A stretch of 64,000 bases of DNA from Hirudinaria manillensis (GCA_034509925.1 CM067535.1:3161001-3225000); one strand, 5' to 3'; shown: positions 11,800-25,229, counted from the first letter of the stretch. The notes: a model not told the origin generated them from the letters alone. A program made the numbers and translations.

Positions 11800-13275
11800 A
11801 TGATGGCAATTATTTACATTTTTAATCTAATGTTATTTGTGTCACAATTTTTTATCGCAAATTGTCATTTATTTCGAAACTTCAAATGCACGCTGGATTG
11901 TTCTGGGTATCGTGGGTGTGCACTGGACAACCCTGACGAATTTCTAAAGGGAATTTCAAACAGGCTAACATGCGCTATGAAATGCTTAGAAAGCAAATAT
12001 TGGCAAATATTAATTTATATTAATTGGTAATAATTAATTAATATTAATTGATAATATTAACATGCGCTATGAAATGCTTAGAAAGCAAATATTGGCAAAT
12101 ATTAATTTTAACTATTGGCAGGAAAATGCCGATTGTCAATTATTTAATACGTACCCATACAAATATCGGCTGTAAACATGTGCTGAAATTACGATGTAAT
12201 TATATTTTTTAACATCATTGACTTAATTAATTGAGAGAGTGCTAGACTTAAATCAAATTCAATTATAATTTTTCTCACCTAGACTTATCCAAGAAAATCT
12301 ATAGTTCCTCAAGGTAAGAATGAAATTTTCAATTCCGTATCCCTTCGTGATCAAAGCATGAATTACATAACAGACTTTGAGAAGAACCTGGCATTGCACA
12401 AGCGAACTTGCCAAAGCGCCACTTACATGAAATCATATTCATGGCTAGCAGTGGATGGCAATCTCAATATTAATGTCCCCTGTAAGCATACAAATGCAAA
12501 CGATGATGGAAACAATTGATTCATGGCTGATTTGTCGGACTTTGTTGCTGTCGACCACGTACGCATTTTAGCAAGAGATGGAATTCCACAATTACGTCAG
12601 TTCAAAGTCATTTTTGCTAAATTCAATTTTAATAACTTATTGACATTTAGAAAAAATACCGCTGAAGCATTTCATTGCAATACTTTTGATCGATTTTATT
12701 TATTTATTTTTAGTCCTATAATTTAAAAGATTTTTATCGACAAGACTCGACTAAATTTAATTTCTAAATTTAATAACAGCAATTAGGTACAAAAATCTTA
12801 CTCTTGGAGTAACAAACAGTTCTTGGCTGGAAAAGACTCCAAAACTGAACAATTATACTGTAATAACCCGGGGTCCTCAAACTAATTATGGTATGTCAGA
12901 TTTATTGAAAGTGTTCAGATGGCTTTGGTAGCTATTCAATGCCTAATTGTCCAAGTCTTGGAATCTGCTAATTCTCTTGCTCTCTGCTTTCCCTTTCTCC
13001 CTTTTCTGATTACATGATTTGTTAAGGTTCCTAACCAAAGACTCTGAATAGTTCTAAACATTAATTAATTATTAATTTAATTAATTTGCCATATAATTTT
13101 AATAATTCGTTAATTATCTATTTTCAGTGTTTTAACAATACTTTGTGTGGGGTTTACCTTGGACCGCCTGTGAGGGCAGAGTGGTTTCAGGTGAATTGCA
13201 CTTTACGGTGGTTATCTGAGCATGTGCGAATTTCAGGTGTTTCAGGTGTAGAAAGTTGTGTATTGAAAAATTAAA
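11800..13275 (+). pseudogene. Second PAN-like/F-type lectin gene, broken and hit by a solo LTR
   Basis: Exon 1 (11800-12180) encodes a signal peptide (IFNLMLFVSQFFIANC) and a PAN-like start. A segment of about 60 bp is duplicated in it (11965-12025 and 12059-12118), with AT-rich filler that brings a stop. Exon 3 (about 12350-12595) has the FTP start LALHKRTCQS ... AVDGN ... CKHT, with TGA replacing Trp in the NNWF motif (near 12518). Exon 4 (12784-13275) has the RYKNLTLGVTN and CGVYLG...WFQVNC parts but is split by a solo LTR at 12859-13137. The end lacks the usual VCEIEVFG motif. Several independent lesions make function unlikely. Confidence 0.8.
12859..13137 (-). mobile_element. Solo LTR of X family inside a lectin exon
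   Basis: It begins TGTAATAACCCGGGGTCCTC and ends in a diverged ...TGTTTTAACA. It is flanked by the 4-bp duplication ATAC (12855-12858 and 13138-13141). Removing it restores continuity between NNYT and LCGVYLG of the lectin exon, so insertion in the exon is clear. It is more diverged than the LTRs at 40458 or 42425. Confidence 0.85.
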
Positions 13276-13734
13276 TGTTTTCTGAGTTGACGTTTTGTTT
13301 GATCCAGTCAGAATTATCGGCTCAAATATTAAACTTTAAGGACTAGTAATGAACTGGGAGAAAATGCCTAATATTTCAAGAATGGATGATTGAAATTTTA
13401 AGACAAAATATTCGCATTTATTTAAAAATTACATGTGCCTTTATTCCTAGTTTAATTGCTTATTCGTTAAAATCCAGAGAAGCTTTTTTGAAAATATGCC
13501 GACAATAATTAACCTCAACACGTTTTGCCATTTTGCCTGACCTTATCATTAAACGTTTCACGTGTCAACTTATAGGAGACTCTATATGTAGGAGAACAAT
13601 AATTTCTATAATAAAATTGTACTAACCATAGAATAATTAGAGTACATGAATCATGGACATGACGATTTAGAAAATTAAACTATATAAAAATATGATGTAT
13701 AAAATTTCGTTGGTACTTTAAGTAAGAAACGAAT

Positions 13735-13815
13735 AAATAAATTGGACTACCTGTGAGAGCAGAATGGTTTCAGGTATATTGCACTTCAGATATTCCAGCG
13801 GCTAGATAAGTCATT
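13735..13815 (+). pseudogene. F-type lectin exon fragment
   Basis: A short run resembles the lectin exon 4 core (GLPVRAEWFQVYCTSDIPAAR), followed by a stop in place of a conserved residue. A near copy is at 60785-60865. No other exons are attached. The following 13816-14317 shows no gene. Confidence 0.65.
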
Positions 13816-14317
13816 GTAACAACAATTGTGCGTGTACTCATTTTAATGGATATTGTGCGAAATTCAATAAATGTTTAGAAAATCGTAAATTGACAATTAA
13901 TTGTTTTTTAAGTTAAAGTTTTAGTTTAGAATTAATTTAGAATTAACGGCTAAATATTCAGTAATGGATTTGAATTTGGTGCAAGTGCTGAATATTTAAG
14001 AAATTGACGAATGGAATTTTGAAATAATTGCAGCATTATGGAAAATATGCCGGCGATAATTAACTTCAACATGTTTTTGTTATTTTATGCATGACGTTAT
14101 CTAGAAATGGCTCGCGTTCTGGGAGATAACTGCTGTATTTATTATAATAGCATTAGATATATTGGGGTACTGTTCTTCAAATTTATGCAACTCTTATTAA
14201 ATGCTCAATATCTGGTCCCGTGTCTTATCAAACACGTCAATACTCCAAAAGGTAAGAAAATTTCCTTTTTTAATATATGGCTCTAGTGATGGGAATCCGT
14301 CTCGAAGTTGGCTTAGG

Positions 14318-15737
14318 GTTAAGAGAAATTAAAAAGCTTGTACTTCCACTTTCGTTCCAATAATCTTAATTTAAATATCAGGATTAAATAAGGAAAAAGC
14401 CTAATAGACGGAAGTAATATCCCTTTGAAATAATCTTAGGGAGAAAACAATTATTTTTCACAAATAATTGTTAATAAATTAGCAATACATCTCAATTAAA
14501 AGTACCTAAGCAATAGTTCCCAGAAAGGGAAGAAAAAATGCTAGGTTAGCGGTAAGAATCTGGATCCTCACTCTTAAATCTTGAAAATAGATTTTAAAGA
14601 GGTGACCAGGCGAAATATATAAATTACTAATTTTATATACACGCGTGCGTTATAAGAATATCGCGAGAAGGAGCAAGTAAAATCCTTATTTTATAAATAA
14701 GGAAGAAACTGAACACAAGAATACAAAAACACAAAGTATAAGACAAATTTTAATAGATACCGTACAGTAGTTCAAAACTCGCTAGGCCCTCGACGTTCTA
14801 CGTCCTCGATGGCGAAATAAATGAAAAACAGAACGATAAATTTGTCCTTATATATCCAAGAGGGGAAGACATTAGTCAATCCTTGCGTAATGTTTCCGGA
14901 GTTTCTTGGGTAAGTTGGGCGTGAACAAGCTCTTGAAGAAGTTTGTTTGAAGTCGCTCCGAGATATATCCAAGAGGGGAAGACATTAGTCAATCCTTGCG
15001 TAATGTTTCCGGAGTTACTTGGATAAGTTGGGCGTGAACAAGCTCTTGAAGAAGTTTGTTTGAAGTCGCTCCGAGAATCTTTGATGTGCTTGAACTTGTG
15101 AACTCCTTAATCCTCTTCGGTCAGAAGGGGAAAGATGATGTAATCTTTATTGCTAGAAAAATTATGTATGATAAACGGCTGTCAAAGACGTGACAGCTCG
15201 TTATGTAACATGAGTTTCCGTGTGAAAGTGTTACGTGGTCAGGAATGGCGACGTAACTGTTTTATTAGGCAGCGTAGTTCTGTTCAAAAGAATTTTGACA
15301 AGAGACTATTTCCTTTTGTAAAAGCTGAAACTATTTGAAAGTCTTTGAAGAATAAATCTTCAGAGAGGACTTTTCTTACGTTGTTTACAGCCTCCTTTGT
15401 AGTTTTACCAAAGGGAATAACGAAGGGTAAGATTTTCTTATTATCGTTATTCTTTTTTGTTGCATCCTCTGACGAGTTAGCGACGTTTTTGAGAATATTC
15501 CTCATTTTTTGGCGATTATAGCCAAGCGTGATTTGTTTATGTATTAATTCATTAGCGGTTTTAAAGGAATATTCCTTTTTTAGACGAAAGTCTTTTATAC
15601 CGAATGAATTTCACTATCCCCGCAAACGTATGTTTGGGGTGACCAGAGGTAGGGTTTAGAAGGAGTCTATTATTAGTTTCCTTAAAAAATACCTTAGTGA
15701 CAATAGAATCGTTCGATTCTCAGAACAAGGTGACATC
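14318..15737 (-). mobile_element. Penelope-like element fragment (probable)
   Basis: The block is absent from the paralogous site at 61325-61335, where flanks equivalent to 14317 and 15738 are joined. On the minus strand at about 15735-15284 one reads FLDVTLF, then TSGHPKHTFAGI, RYKRLSS and ILPFVIPFGKTT...VSAFTKGN. This pattern (FLDV, then 'HP.HT', then an L/Y-P-y-then-'vF' block) is familiar from the C-terminal part of Penelope-like reverse transcriptases. A stop interrupts it after TLF. No GIY-YIG domain is recognisable and the 5' end is missing. The rest (14318-14850) has no readable ORF. The family call rests on motif memory only. Confidence 0.5.
14851..15075. repeat. Two-copy 112-bp tandem repeat
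   Basis: A unit beginning ATATATCCAAGAGGGGAAGA occurs at about 14851-14962 and again at 14963-15075 with only a few differences. It lies inside the Penelope-like insertion, downstream of its coding part, and may be terminal-repeat material of that element. Confidence 0.8.
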
Positions 15738-16249
15738 TAGGAAGTTAATTATTATTATTATTATATTATTTTATTATTATTATTTTAATGTGGTACTAAC
15801 ATAATTTTGACCGATTCTGATTTCATCATTATCTTAATGAAAGATTCATATATTTAGAATACAACAGATTTGATAATAATATTGCGGAATTATATTATAA
15901 TTGTCATAATATAAAGGTTTCACTTTCAAAGTTTTTCAAAAGTTTTGAAAAATATGAAATTATTTTTAGATTTTTCAAAAACTCTTGAAAATCCTTGATG
16001 AATGAATTTGCAATAATTTAAATTTCTTTCAAGGAACTGATGTCTAATCGAGCTTGTGAAGATCCTCGTTTGTAAAGCAATAATTCGTATCTGTTAGAGC
16101 CAAGACACGGAGAGAAAATGAATTTCCAACGTTTTACTAACTACCTAGAGTCAAGAAAGTTAACGATTTGAATCTTATTTACGCAATAGTGTTTGCCAAC
16201 TGATACTCTATGTCTTAAAGGAGAGCGAATATCATTACCTGGAAAGACA

Positions 16250-16390
16250 TGGCTACTTTTCAATCAATAATTCTATTAACGTTAGTTTTACTATCTCACT
16301 CGGCATATTCTCGTGAGTTCCAAAGGAGACAAAACATGAAGGAATTTAAATTTGGTCATGGTCAATTAATGTTAAATGTAAATTAGATGG
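16250..16390 (+). pseudogene. Orphan signal-peptide exon of the PAN-like/lectin family
   Basis: MATFQSIILLTLVLLSHSAY closely resembles the start of the intact lectin gene at 55477. The frame soon leaves the family sequence and stops at 16385. No PAN or FTP exons follow on the plus strand. A near copy is at 61807. It faces the 3' end of gene B. Confidence 0.6.
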
Positions 16391-16708
16391 AAAATGTATA
16401 TCATATCTAGATTTTATTGCACAATTACTTAAATCGTGGCTAAAAGAGAAAATATACTTTTTCCCACGTTTAAGATATTTTTTCAAATTCTAGTAATGTT
16501 TTACATATTCATGATAATTATAACTTTTTTTTTGTATTTGTACGTGTAAACATTCAGTTGGAAATTGCATTGTAGCATAATATTATAAAATATGGTAATG
16601 GGTCGAATAGGTATTTCGTGCAAGCACTTTTGATTTCAGTTTCTATTGTCAATTCCTGTTGGAAAACTAATAAAATTGAGACTCCTGTTAGTAATTTCAC
16701 ATTAAACA

Positions 16709-19700
16709 TCAATTTACATTAAAATGACCTTTGTAAATGAAATCCAAATACCGATCCACTTTCGTAAAATAACCTAATGTGCAAGGCAAACCTGATTTAT
16801 CACTACCAGAAGATGTTGTTACACCAATTAATGTCCATAATCTACGATCATTTTTGCAGACATAAGGACCACCACTATCTCCCTAAAATCAATTAATGAA
16901 TCAATTGTACACAACAATTTTATGCAAAGTTACACGTTTCAAATACAACCGTGCATATATTTATTCCATTAATAGTGGGAGATGAGCCAGCACAAAATGT
17001 CTCAGGCTTTATGAGGACCCTATATATATCAGGTGATTCGCCTCCCAGACTAGACATTTCATGTAAACATTCAATGTCAGTAAGTATATTTAGTCTTCCT
17101 TGTTGCAAATATTTGGGTCTGGAACCATCTTGAAATCGTCCAATTTGATTTTGTTTTAAACCCTATACCTTTTACTGACTTACATAAATTCAAAATATAT
17201 AACATAAGAATATAAAGTTATATATATTTAACAATTTTTTTTACAAAAACTGACAGATGCAAAATCTCTACATAATCTTGACTACCAACTTCTATCAATA
17301 TGCCCAAATCCAGTCGCTACGCAATGTCGATGAGACGTAAACATTTCGTTGCCCATAACTCCACCAGGCAAACAGACCGGCCTTACAAATTTTGAATAGA
17401 TTATCTGTGACTTGAGTCTGACCAATGCCAGGTCGTTAAAAGAAGTAATTCTTTCATATTTTGGATGAGTTATGAGATGGGAGGCAGGAAGTTTTTTTTC
17501 ATTGGGATCGTCACGTATATTTGTTTCAACCATAACATGAATTGATTCAATTTTACGCCTGCTTGAAGGATTAACAATATTTGGGGCAATAAGTTGAAAC
17601 AAGTTGTATCACATATCAACGTTCATTTATAAAACAATTCTACTTGCATTTGTAAGTTACTTAAAAATTATATTTTTTGTTATTTAGATACGCGTGCTAC
17701 ATCGTTTCAAGAAAAAAAGTACCTGTAACCAAAGCAATGAGCCGAAGTAAGTATCCAATTTTCCTTTATAATACTACCTCCGCATGCATATTGTCCGTTG
17801 ACAAAAACTTGAGCCTGCCATGGCCAGGCACCATTTTTGGATTGGTCACCTTTGATAACATACGGTTCAAAATCACCGTCGGGCAAACCACGTGTTCCAC
17901 AAATACTTTCAGTTTCTGTGACCAAAATAAATGCATAAAAATAAATGAAATAATGTTATAATTTGTATTGTAAATTAGTATTAATTAAATTAAATAGTAT
18001 TAAGTAAATGAATTCAATCATGAAAAAGCATCGATTTATAATCGCTTTCTCTAAATATTTAGCCAATTCATACCGTTTCTCCTACGGATCTCGCATCGAA
18101 GTTTTATCACGTGACCAGAGAAGCATTGTGATCTGAAAAAGTTAAAATATCAAACTAAAAATTTATACTGATAATCTATAAAGTAAAAAAAAAAATTTCA
18201 TTAACCTTCTTTGGAAGTATCTCATATGTGGTAAATCTTCGCTATCAATTTTACTTCTAACGAGAAATTTATGCATTTTATTAGATATTGGCTCGTACAA
18301 AGTGTCTGAATAATATCTGTCAATACAAATAAATAATATTAATATTATAAATTAGTAATATTACTAATATTGCAAATGAATAATGTTACTTTTTAAGATG
18401 AGTACATATTAAGGTGCTCAGTATTATTGTTTCTTATGCATTGGTAGTAGTGCATGATTTTATCATAAAATCGTATCGTTGCAAAATAAAAGAATATTTA
18501 ATGAACAATAATAGCCATTTATAATACAAGATTGATTTTGCATCAATAGAAATAACAATTTACTAAAAGAATGATAGAAATAAATTAGCTGACATTCTAA
18601 AACCAAATTAATTATTATTTTGCACCTGCCAAGTTTATCACACACAGCAAAACTCTGTTTTATTTTCCATCCATGAGAACAAATATAATGACCTGATTCT
18701 CCCTTAAATATTGCTGTGAGGAGATTGGTGTTTGATTCAAGTTGAACTGAATTGATAAATACATTAGTAAATGACGTGGCAATTATTTTTTAACATAATA
18801 ACACATTATCCTACAGCAGCCATCTTCATCAGAAAAGTCTGGACAATCTGCAACACCATCACATCTAACAGCTGTTTCAACGCAACGGTCTCTTCTCACG
18901 CATTTAAAATTACCATTTTCGCAATATGTCACTACAAACAATTTTATTTTCACGACATTTACATTAAATTAAATCAGGAAAAGAAATTTAATTAAATAAG
19001 CCTTAAATATTTTTATTGAGATTTGATTATAAAAAAAATACCGCAATTTGGTGATTCATCATCTCCTTGTGGACAATCTTCTGTCCCATCGCAAACCCAG
19101 TCCTTGTGAATGCACCGGCTTTCATAGCATTTAATTTCATAGTCACTACATTCCCCCACAACGCTGGACGCATTCATTTCTGTAAAATTACAGTATCATT
19201 TAAGCAAAATTAATTTATATTACATTAATAAACATAACTTATATTAAAGTTAATTTGTATTAGTACGTATAAAATAATAACGAAAACCTTTCGGTTCGTC
19301 TTTTGAGTAAACATGCACATCACATAGCACCATCCATCTTGGTCTTGCCCCGGTAAACTTTCTAATTGTGACCGAACTTCCGAGATATGGCCTTTTACAA
19401 GTAATGTTTATTGCTCCTCCTAAAAGCAATATTGATTTTAAATCTTGAACCAGTCTTTGATCCAACACATACAGGACAAACTCACTATCGCCAACTCTGT
19501 CATGAGGATATTCGGTATCACCGCATATGTGCGTTTCATGGCGATCTTCCTCGTTTGAAACATATACGTACACGTGTTTTTTAGCAAATTGACCTAGTAA
19601 TGATGTTTTAATAACAACAATAATTAGCAAGGAGTCTTTTAACGATTTACAGATTTGTCATAATAATTCCCTCATGAGTCGAAGCCATTTGGTAGTTGTA

Positions 19701-21604
19701 GTAATCCTAAGAGGTCATCATAGTATAAATAAAATAATTAAGTATGTTATGGATTATTCTTTTGAGTTTTTGGGTCTCATTACTAATATCCAGCAAGTCA
19801 TTGTAAACATACCTGTTGAATTTGCCAAAAAAAATATGGTCACATTAGTAATATAATAACTATCATCAAGAATCACTCTCCACCAGGCAAACTCATTGCT
19901 AAAAGATCTGATTATGGTACAAGTGTCCAAATTTCCGTCTACTGAATATTGAGATGTATTTTGGAAAAATACTCCGCTTTGTTCGGTTGGTCTATGCAAA
20001 GCCAAATTCGCTGAAAGCAATTTAACAAATTTGTAAATTTAGACTATTAAGAAAGGGATTTTCTAAATATCTAGCAAACCTGTATTTAAAGCAGCGTACA
20101 AACGAATTTCACATAGAACGAGCATGTTCCTTAGAGGTCCCCTAAACCTCTCAATCATAACAAATTTGACAAAATGAGGATTTTTGCAGGTTATATTATT
20201 ATATCCCGCTAAAATAAAAATATAATATGAAAAACATGCATTGAATGATACTTTCATTATTAAACGTGTTCCGATAAAATTTTGAAGTTCTTTGTTACAT
20301 GTCATCATGTTCTTCTATTCATATGTAACAGATGATGAGAAAGTTTGGAATGTCTTCAATGTTGCTTAACGTGTGAAATGAATTTTGTCAATATTCTATT
20401 AAATTATTTATTTGGTACAAAATTTCTGAACAATTTCAACAAACAGAAAAGATGACACATGATGATGCAGAAAGGGAGGTATATTGAAATTCTTTAAATT
20501 ATCATATCTCGAGTTCAAATATTAAATTCTTAGTACTTGTCAAATAAAATGGTTGAAATTATAAATAGATGAACTACACAACAATGGATGCAGTAAATAA
20601 ACTGTTAAATGAAATTACGCAACATATAATCTCTCTAAATGTAACTCAACATTCTAAATAATGATTGCACTCACTGGGATCATTAGTTGCTTTTTTAAAT
20701 GTGGCGCATAAGGAATGATGGATTCCACCTTGTGTTCTTCCAGCATAGATATTCAAATTTTTGATGAAATCTCCATCTGGAAATAAAAGTCCTCAAACTA
20801 AATTTGAAATTGCAAAAGCAATTTTCTATCATAAAACTGTGGAAATTATATCTTAAATTTATTAACAGTCAACGGTCAGATATATTATAGTGTTACGTCT
20901 CATTAAATGCAGAATTTACAATTTTACAAACACGCATCAGATGCAACGAATATTTTAACATCCGTTATGTTATAAAGTGTGTCGAGTTCCAAAAGCCACC
21001 AAGAATTTTCTTCAAGTTCTGGTACTGGATCGGTAATTGAACATGTCTCTGGGTTTCCATCGATTGCCAAACTAGAATTATGGTTCAAGAAAGGACGGCT
21101 TTGAGACGTAATTGAATGAATCAAATTGACTGAAATTAAGAAACAAATCAAACCATTTAAATGATGTACTTTCATTTAAATTAATAAATTGAACGTGGGT
21201 TTTATTAATCTATTTCTTTTGTTTTAAGACATTTGTTTACTTATCATTATATTCTTTTTACCTTGAGATTGGACGAAAATTCATTCTCAAGAGGACGTTT
21301 TGCAATTTTTTAAGAATTTTATAAAAATTCAGTTGAAATTATTTCATGCCTGGCATACCATTTCTTTTAAAAATTCATTACATAATTATATATCCATTCT
21401 ATAATCATTATCATATCCATTCTATATTTACATATACAGAGAAATACTTTTATTTCGGATTATTTAAAATTAACTAGATTGTTTTTATTAAATTAATTTT
21501 TATTAAATTCAACTTTTATTTAGATTGTAAATTTTAAACCCACTCCGCACAACTGCTACGCTGTGGAATGACAAAATAATTGCATAAAAATGACTCGAAT
21601 GCAT
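16709..21604 (-). CDS. Gene B: secreted FTP-FTP-LDLa-LDLa-SRCR serine protease
   Basis: This is the best-resolved copy. Exons on the minus strand: signal peptide 21544-21604. FTP 1 is at about 20937-21143, 20660-20776 and 20083-20206. FTP 2 is at 19817-20009, about 19470-19597 and 19290-19428. LDLa is at 19040-19182 (CIHKDWVCDGTEDC) and 18811-18934 (CDGVADCPDFSDEDGC). SRCR is at about 18620-18760 (FKGESGHYICSHGW), 18205-18315 and 18063-18125 (CFSGHVIKLRC, the typical SRCR end). The protease is at 17707-17920 (ICGTRG ... SAHC), 17293-17553 (NDLALVRL), 16949-17131 (FCAGS ... INIC) and 16709-16880 (GDSGGP, stop 16709-16711). All triad residues are present. The activation region EPYVIKG has no basic P1. 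Asn occupies the place of trypsin Asp189 by motif alignment. I infer an extracellular protease tethered to a target by lectin, LDLa or SRCR contacts. No lesion is seen. Confidence 0.8.
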
Positions 21605-22489
21605 ACTGTAAATTATAATTTTAATTATAGAAATCCTGTCAGAACTGTGAGGCCAACACATTTTTCTAACTGCTGCAAGTTATTGTGGAGATCTTATCTA
21701 GTTCATTAAAATTGATGGATTAGTCCTGATAAACCCACATTAATTCTGAATTGTCGCGTCTAGGAAATTATGTTGAATACGCTGTAAATTATTAATGAGC
21801 GCTGGTCTTAAAGCACTTTTATCAATCGTAGAAATAAGTTTCAGACACATAATTTCAACTTTGGTGAAATTGAAATTAGTTAACAAATAATTTAATTTAT
21901 TTCATTTGATGAAAATGAAGAATCACTGCTTTTACCGTTATTTCAAAGCAGAAATCATCAGACCGATTTAATGGTTTCCAAACTTAATACCATGTACATT
22001 AGTATAAAAGAATATTATTTTGCAACTTATTGTATAACTAGCGTTGGGCGATAATTACGAATCATAATTTTTAATTTGTGTCACTACGACATTCCGAAAC
22101 TATTGTAGCCTCATTTAATGAGATGATTTCTCAGGACTCGCGAAAACAAATTTGCTAATAAATCGAGCTTTCATAAAAAGCTATTTACTCAATGTAATTT
22201 AATAACATTTCATTATTTCACCCAATTTAAATCATTCGCACTTTTTTTACTGCACATAAACATACAAGCACTTTTGGTTTATTTACCTTTGGTATATATT
22301 CCAACATCTATTAACGTTTTCATAATCAAGCTTATTATGACATTGAGCAAAATGAATTAATTAAGATTACAATGTAACACCACATTACGATGTATGTGAC
22401 TGGAAGTATTATCGTTGCACTAGGTCTGTCGATTTCATATGTTGCTGTGAGTTCTTGTTGAAATACTAAAGAAAATTTAATTGTTAAGG

Positions 22490-23980
22490 GAAAAAATTAA
22501 AAAAAAAATTAAACACAGCATCTATCGAAACTTTTGCAAGATAAAAAACATGTCATTGAAAACTAAAATCACCTTTATTAATAAATGGTAAATAATTGTC
22601 GACTTTTGTGCATTTGCGTTATAAAATTATTTCATAATTATTATGTTTACTCAGAATAATGATTAACCTTTAGGTTCGCATTTTGAGTAAACATGCACAT
22701 CACATAGCACCATCCATCTTGGCCTTGCCCCGGTAAACTTTCTAATTTTGACCGAACATCCGAGGTATGGCCTTTTAGAAGTAATGTATATTGCTCCTCC
22801 CATAAACGATGTTGACTTTGTATCTTGAACCATTCTTTGGTCCAGCAGTCGCATAACAAACTCACTGTGGTCAGCTTTGATTTTTTATTTATCTAATTAT
22901 TAGGATATTACGGCATACTTACATTTTCTCATAACAATGTTTTGAATTATTTAGCTGCAATTGACTGTGTAACGTAGCGAATAATTTTATTAGAATTATC
23001 AAATTAAAATTAGTTAAATTACATACATTTATAATTAAATATTTTTGTTGTGCTATGAGGCCATACCGAATGCACTCACCATAACCTTTAGTTGGCCTGA
23101 TCATTGTGGCGCATTAGTGGTCCTTAAAGTTTTTTTTTTGCTAGAAACATAGATTTTCCAATCTCGTTTTAAATCGCCATCTGGAAAAATAATTATATTC
23201 AGTAAATATGAATTTTTCAAAACGAATTTGCAGCATGTATGTTATGTTAGATGTGCATGTTTGATGGAAAATATATCTCAGAAATTTTTACCGGTTAACA
23301 AATCATAAATTTTGTTCTGTATCTTGTTAAATCTAAATTTGTAAGTTAATTAATTAATTTTTAATTTTACAAACACATCAAATTTGCGTCGTGTATGTTA
23401 ATATCGGTTATGTTATAAAGTCTGTCAAGTTTCACACGCCACCATGGATTTTCTTCATATTACGATTCTATTTCAGTAATCGAACATGTATCTGGATTTC
23501 CATCGATTGCCAAACTAGAATCATGGTATGTGTAAGTGAGGCTTTGAGATTTTCTTAAGTTAATCAATTTGACTTAAAGTAATATATTAAGATGTAATAC
23601 TTCATTAGAAAAGGTAATTATAATTAATAGATATAAATAATTCTCTTATAAGTAGTTATATTTTGATTGCTATTGGTCTAGTTTTGTGAGTTTTAAGCTT
23701 TATTTATTTATTTACTTACACAGACGTTCAAAGAGGAGTAATTCAAATTTAATTTTATGGAAATGTGTTCTAAATCCGGTGCAAACATTAATTAATTTAT
23801 ATATTTCAAAAATGTCAATTTTAAGAGATATTCAAATACCTGAATTATTAATTTAAGTTTTCAAATTTAAAATGATCATTCAATTTCACATCAATTTAAA
23901 ATGTGTAGCTTAAACCTACTTCGGAAAAATGCTACAGATTGGATTGACAAAATAATTACATAAATATGTCTCCAGTTCAT
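22490..23980 (-). pseudogene. Truncated copy of the FTP-protease gene
   Basis: The signal-peptide exon is 23920-23980 (core IYVIILSIQS, donor GTAGGT, phase 1 as in gene B). The FTP 1 exon is 23385-23570 (LAIDGNPDTCSIT ... NPWWRVKL) with an in-frame TAA between IES and YEENP (about 23460). An exon-2 remnant at 23080-23180 has an in-frame stop. FTP 2's last exon is 22672-22800 (ITSKRPYLGCSV ... WMVLCDVHVYSK). The sequence then jumps straight to the tail of the last protease exon and 3' flank (22490-22615). The LDLa, SRCR and most of the protease are missing. Confidence 0.75.
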
Positions 23981-24099
23981 CATCTTTATAATAATTAAAT
24001 TTACAGAAATCCTTTGAGGATACAAATAAATTTTCAGTTTATAACTGCTAGGAGTTGTTTTTGGTTTCTTATCGCATTGAATCTGAAATGACACTTATA

Positions 24100-25180
24100 A
24101 AGGTATATTATTTTTGATCGATATTAACTCGCAGGATAATTTGCGTAATGACATTAATTAATTTTAGATAGCAATTAAATATGACTGTAAATATATTGAT
24201 ATTAATATAGTTCAACTTTTGTTTAATACGAAATGAAATTTAAATTTTTTGAATATTTTACAATGGTACAAATTACATATTACAAATTAATTACATACAT
24301 GTGGCTCGTTTTTATTATAATAGAAATAATTCAATGGTATGTGCAAAACATTTCAATTTATAATTGCTACAATTAATTTTTTGTATCTCTTTCGTTAGAA
24401 TGATTTATTTGTATTGATAAATCCACATTAATCTCGAATTATCCCTTCTAAAGATATGCTGTTACTAGAGGTTATCGTGACAATTTGACTTGACTCACCA
24501 TCTAAGTGCAGTCTTACTTATTATTTAATGTGAAATATGGGACATGAGGACTACATCGACTTATGCGAATTTATAAAATATATTCCTATATTATTATAAT
24601 AGAATCTTCAATTAACTCCTTCGTGTTTCATATCATATTATAATATCTGTCATTTTAATCTAATATAGCTGATTAATCACTATGATTTCAAACTTTTGAG
24701 AGTGGAAAAATCTTCGCTACAATCTTCAACTCTAGGAAATTCTAAAATATATTATTGGCATAGAATCACTAAACATTTAGTCAGAACGTGTTTAACGTCT
24801 TGTGCATCTTTCAAAGTTTTCATGACTTTAACCAATTCTCGCTATCCTCAAAAACTAACATTAATTAACCTTAAAACGCAAACTGGGTAAATGAATTCTT
24901 AAACATCTCTTTAAAGCCGGAATCTTTCTAAAGAAAAAGTGAAAGATGTACCCCATATCTCTATAGAATTGAGAAAGGTTTCTTTAGAAAAAAAAAGTAG
25001 CCTCAATAAAAGTGTCTTCAACAAGATCAACAGAGATTTACTTTAAAAATGTAATATGTGCAATGAGACAAATATATTCCATTTGACATATTTTTTAACT
25101 ATTTCAAACAAGAATGGTAATCTGGAAATCTTATTCCGGATAATAAAAAATTTTCCGTCATCATATGTTATGTTATTTCA
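24100..25180. other. Intergenic, nothing recognised
   Basis: AT-rich sequence without family exons, repeat ends or RNA genes that I can identify. A 64-codon plus-strand ORF at 24696 has no recognisable features. Confidence 0.55.
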
Positions 25181-25229
25181 GTTAAAAATCGCAGAGTAAC
25201 ATTATTATGGAATATGTTAAGGGGTCGAA

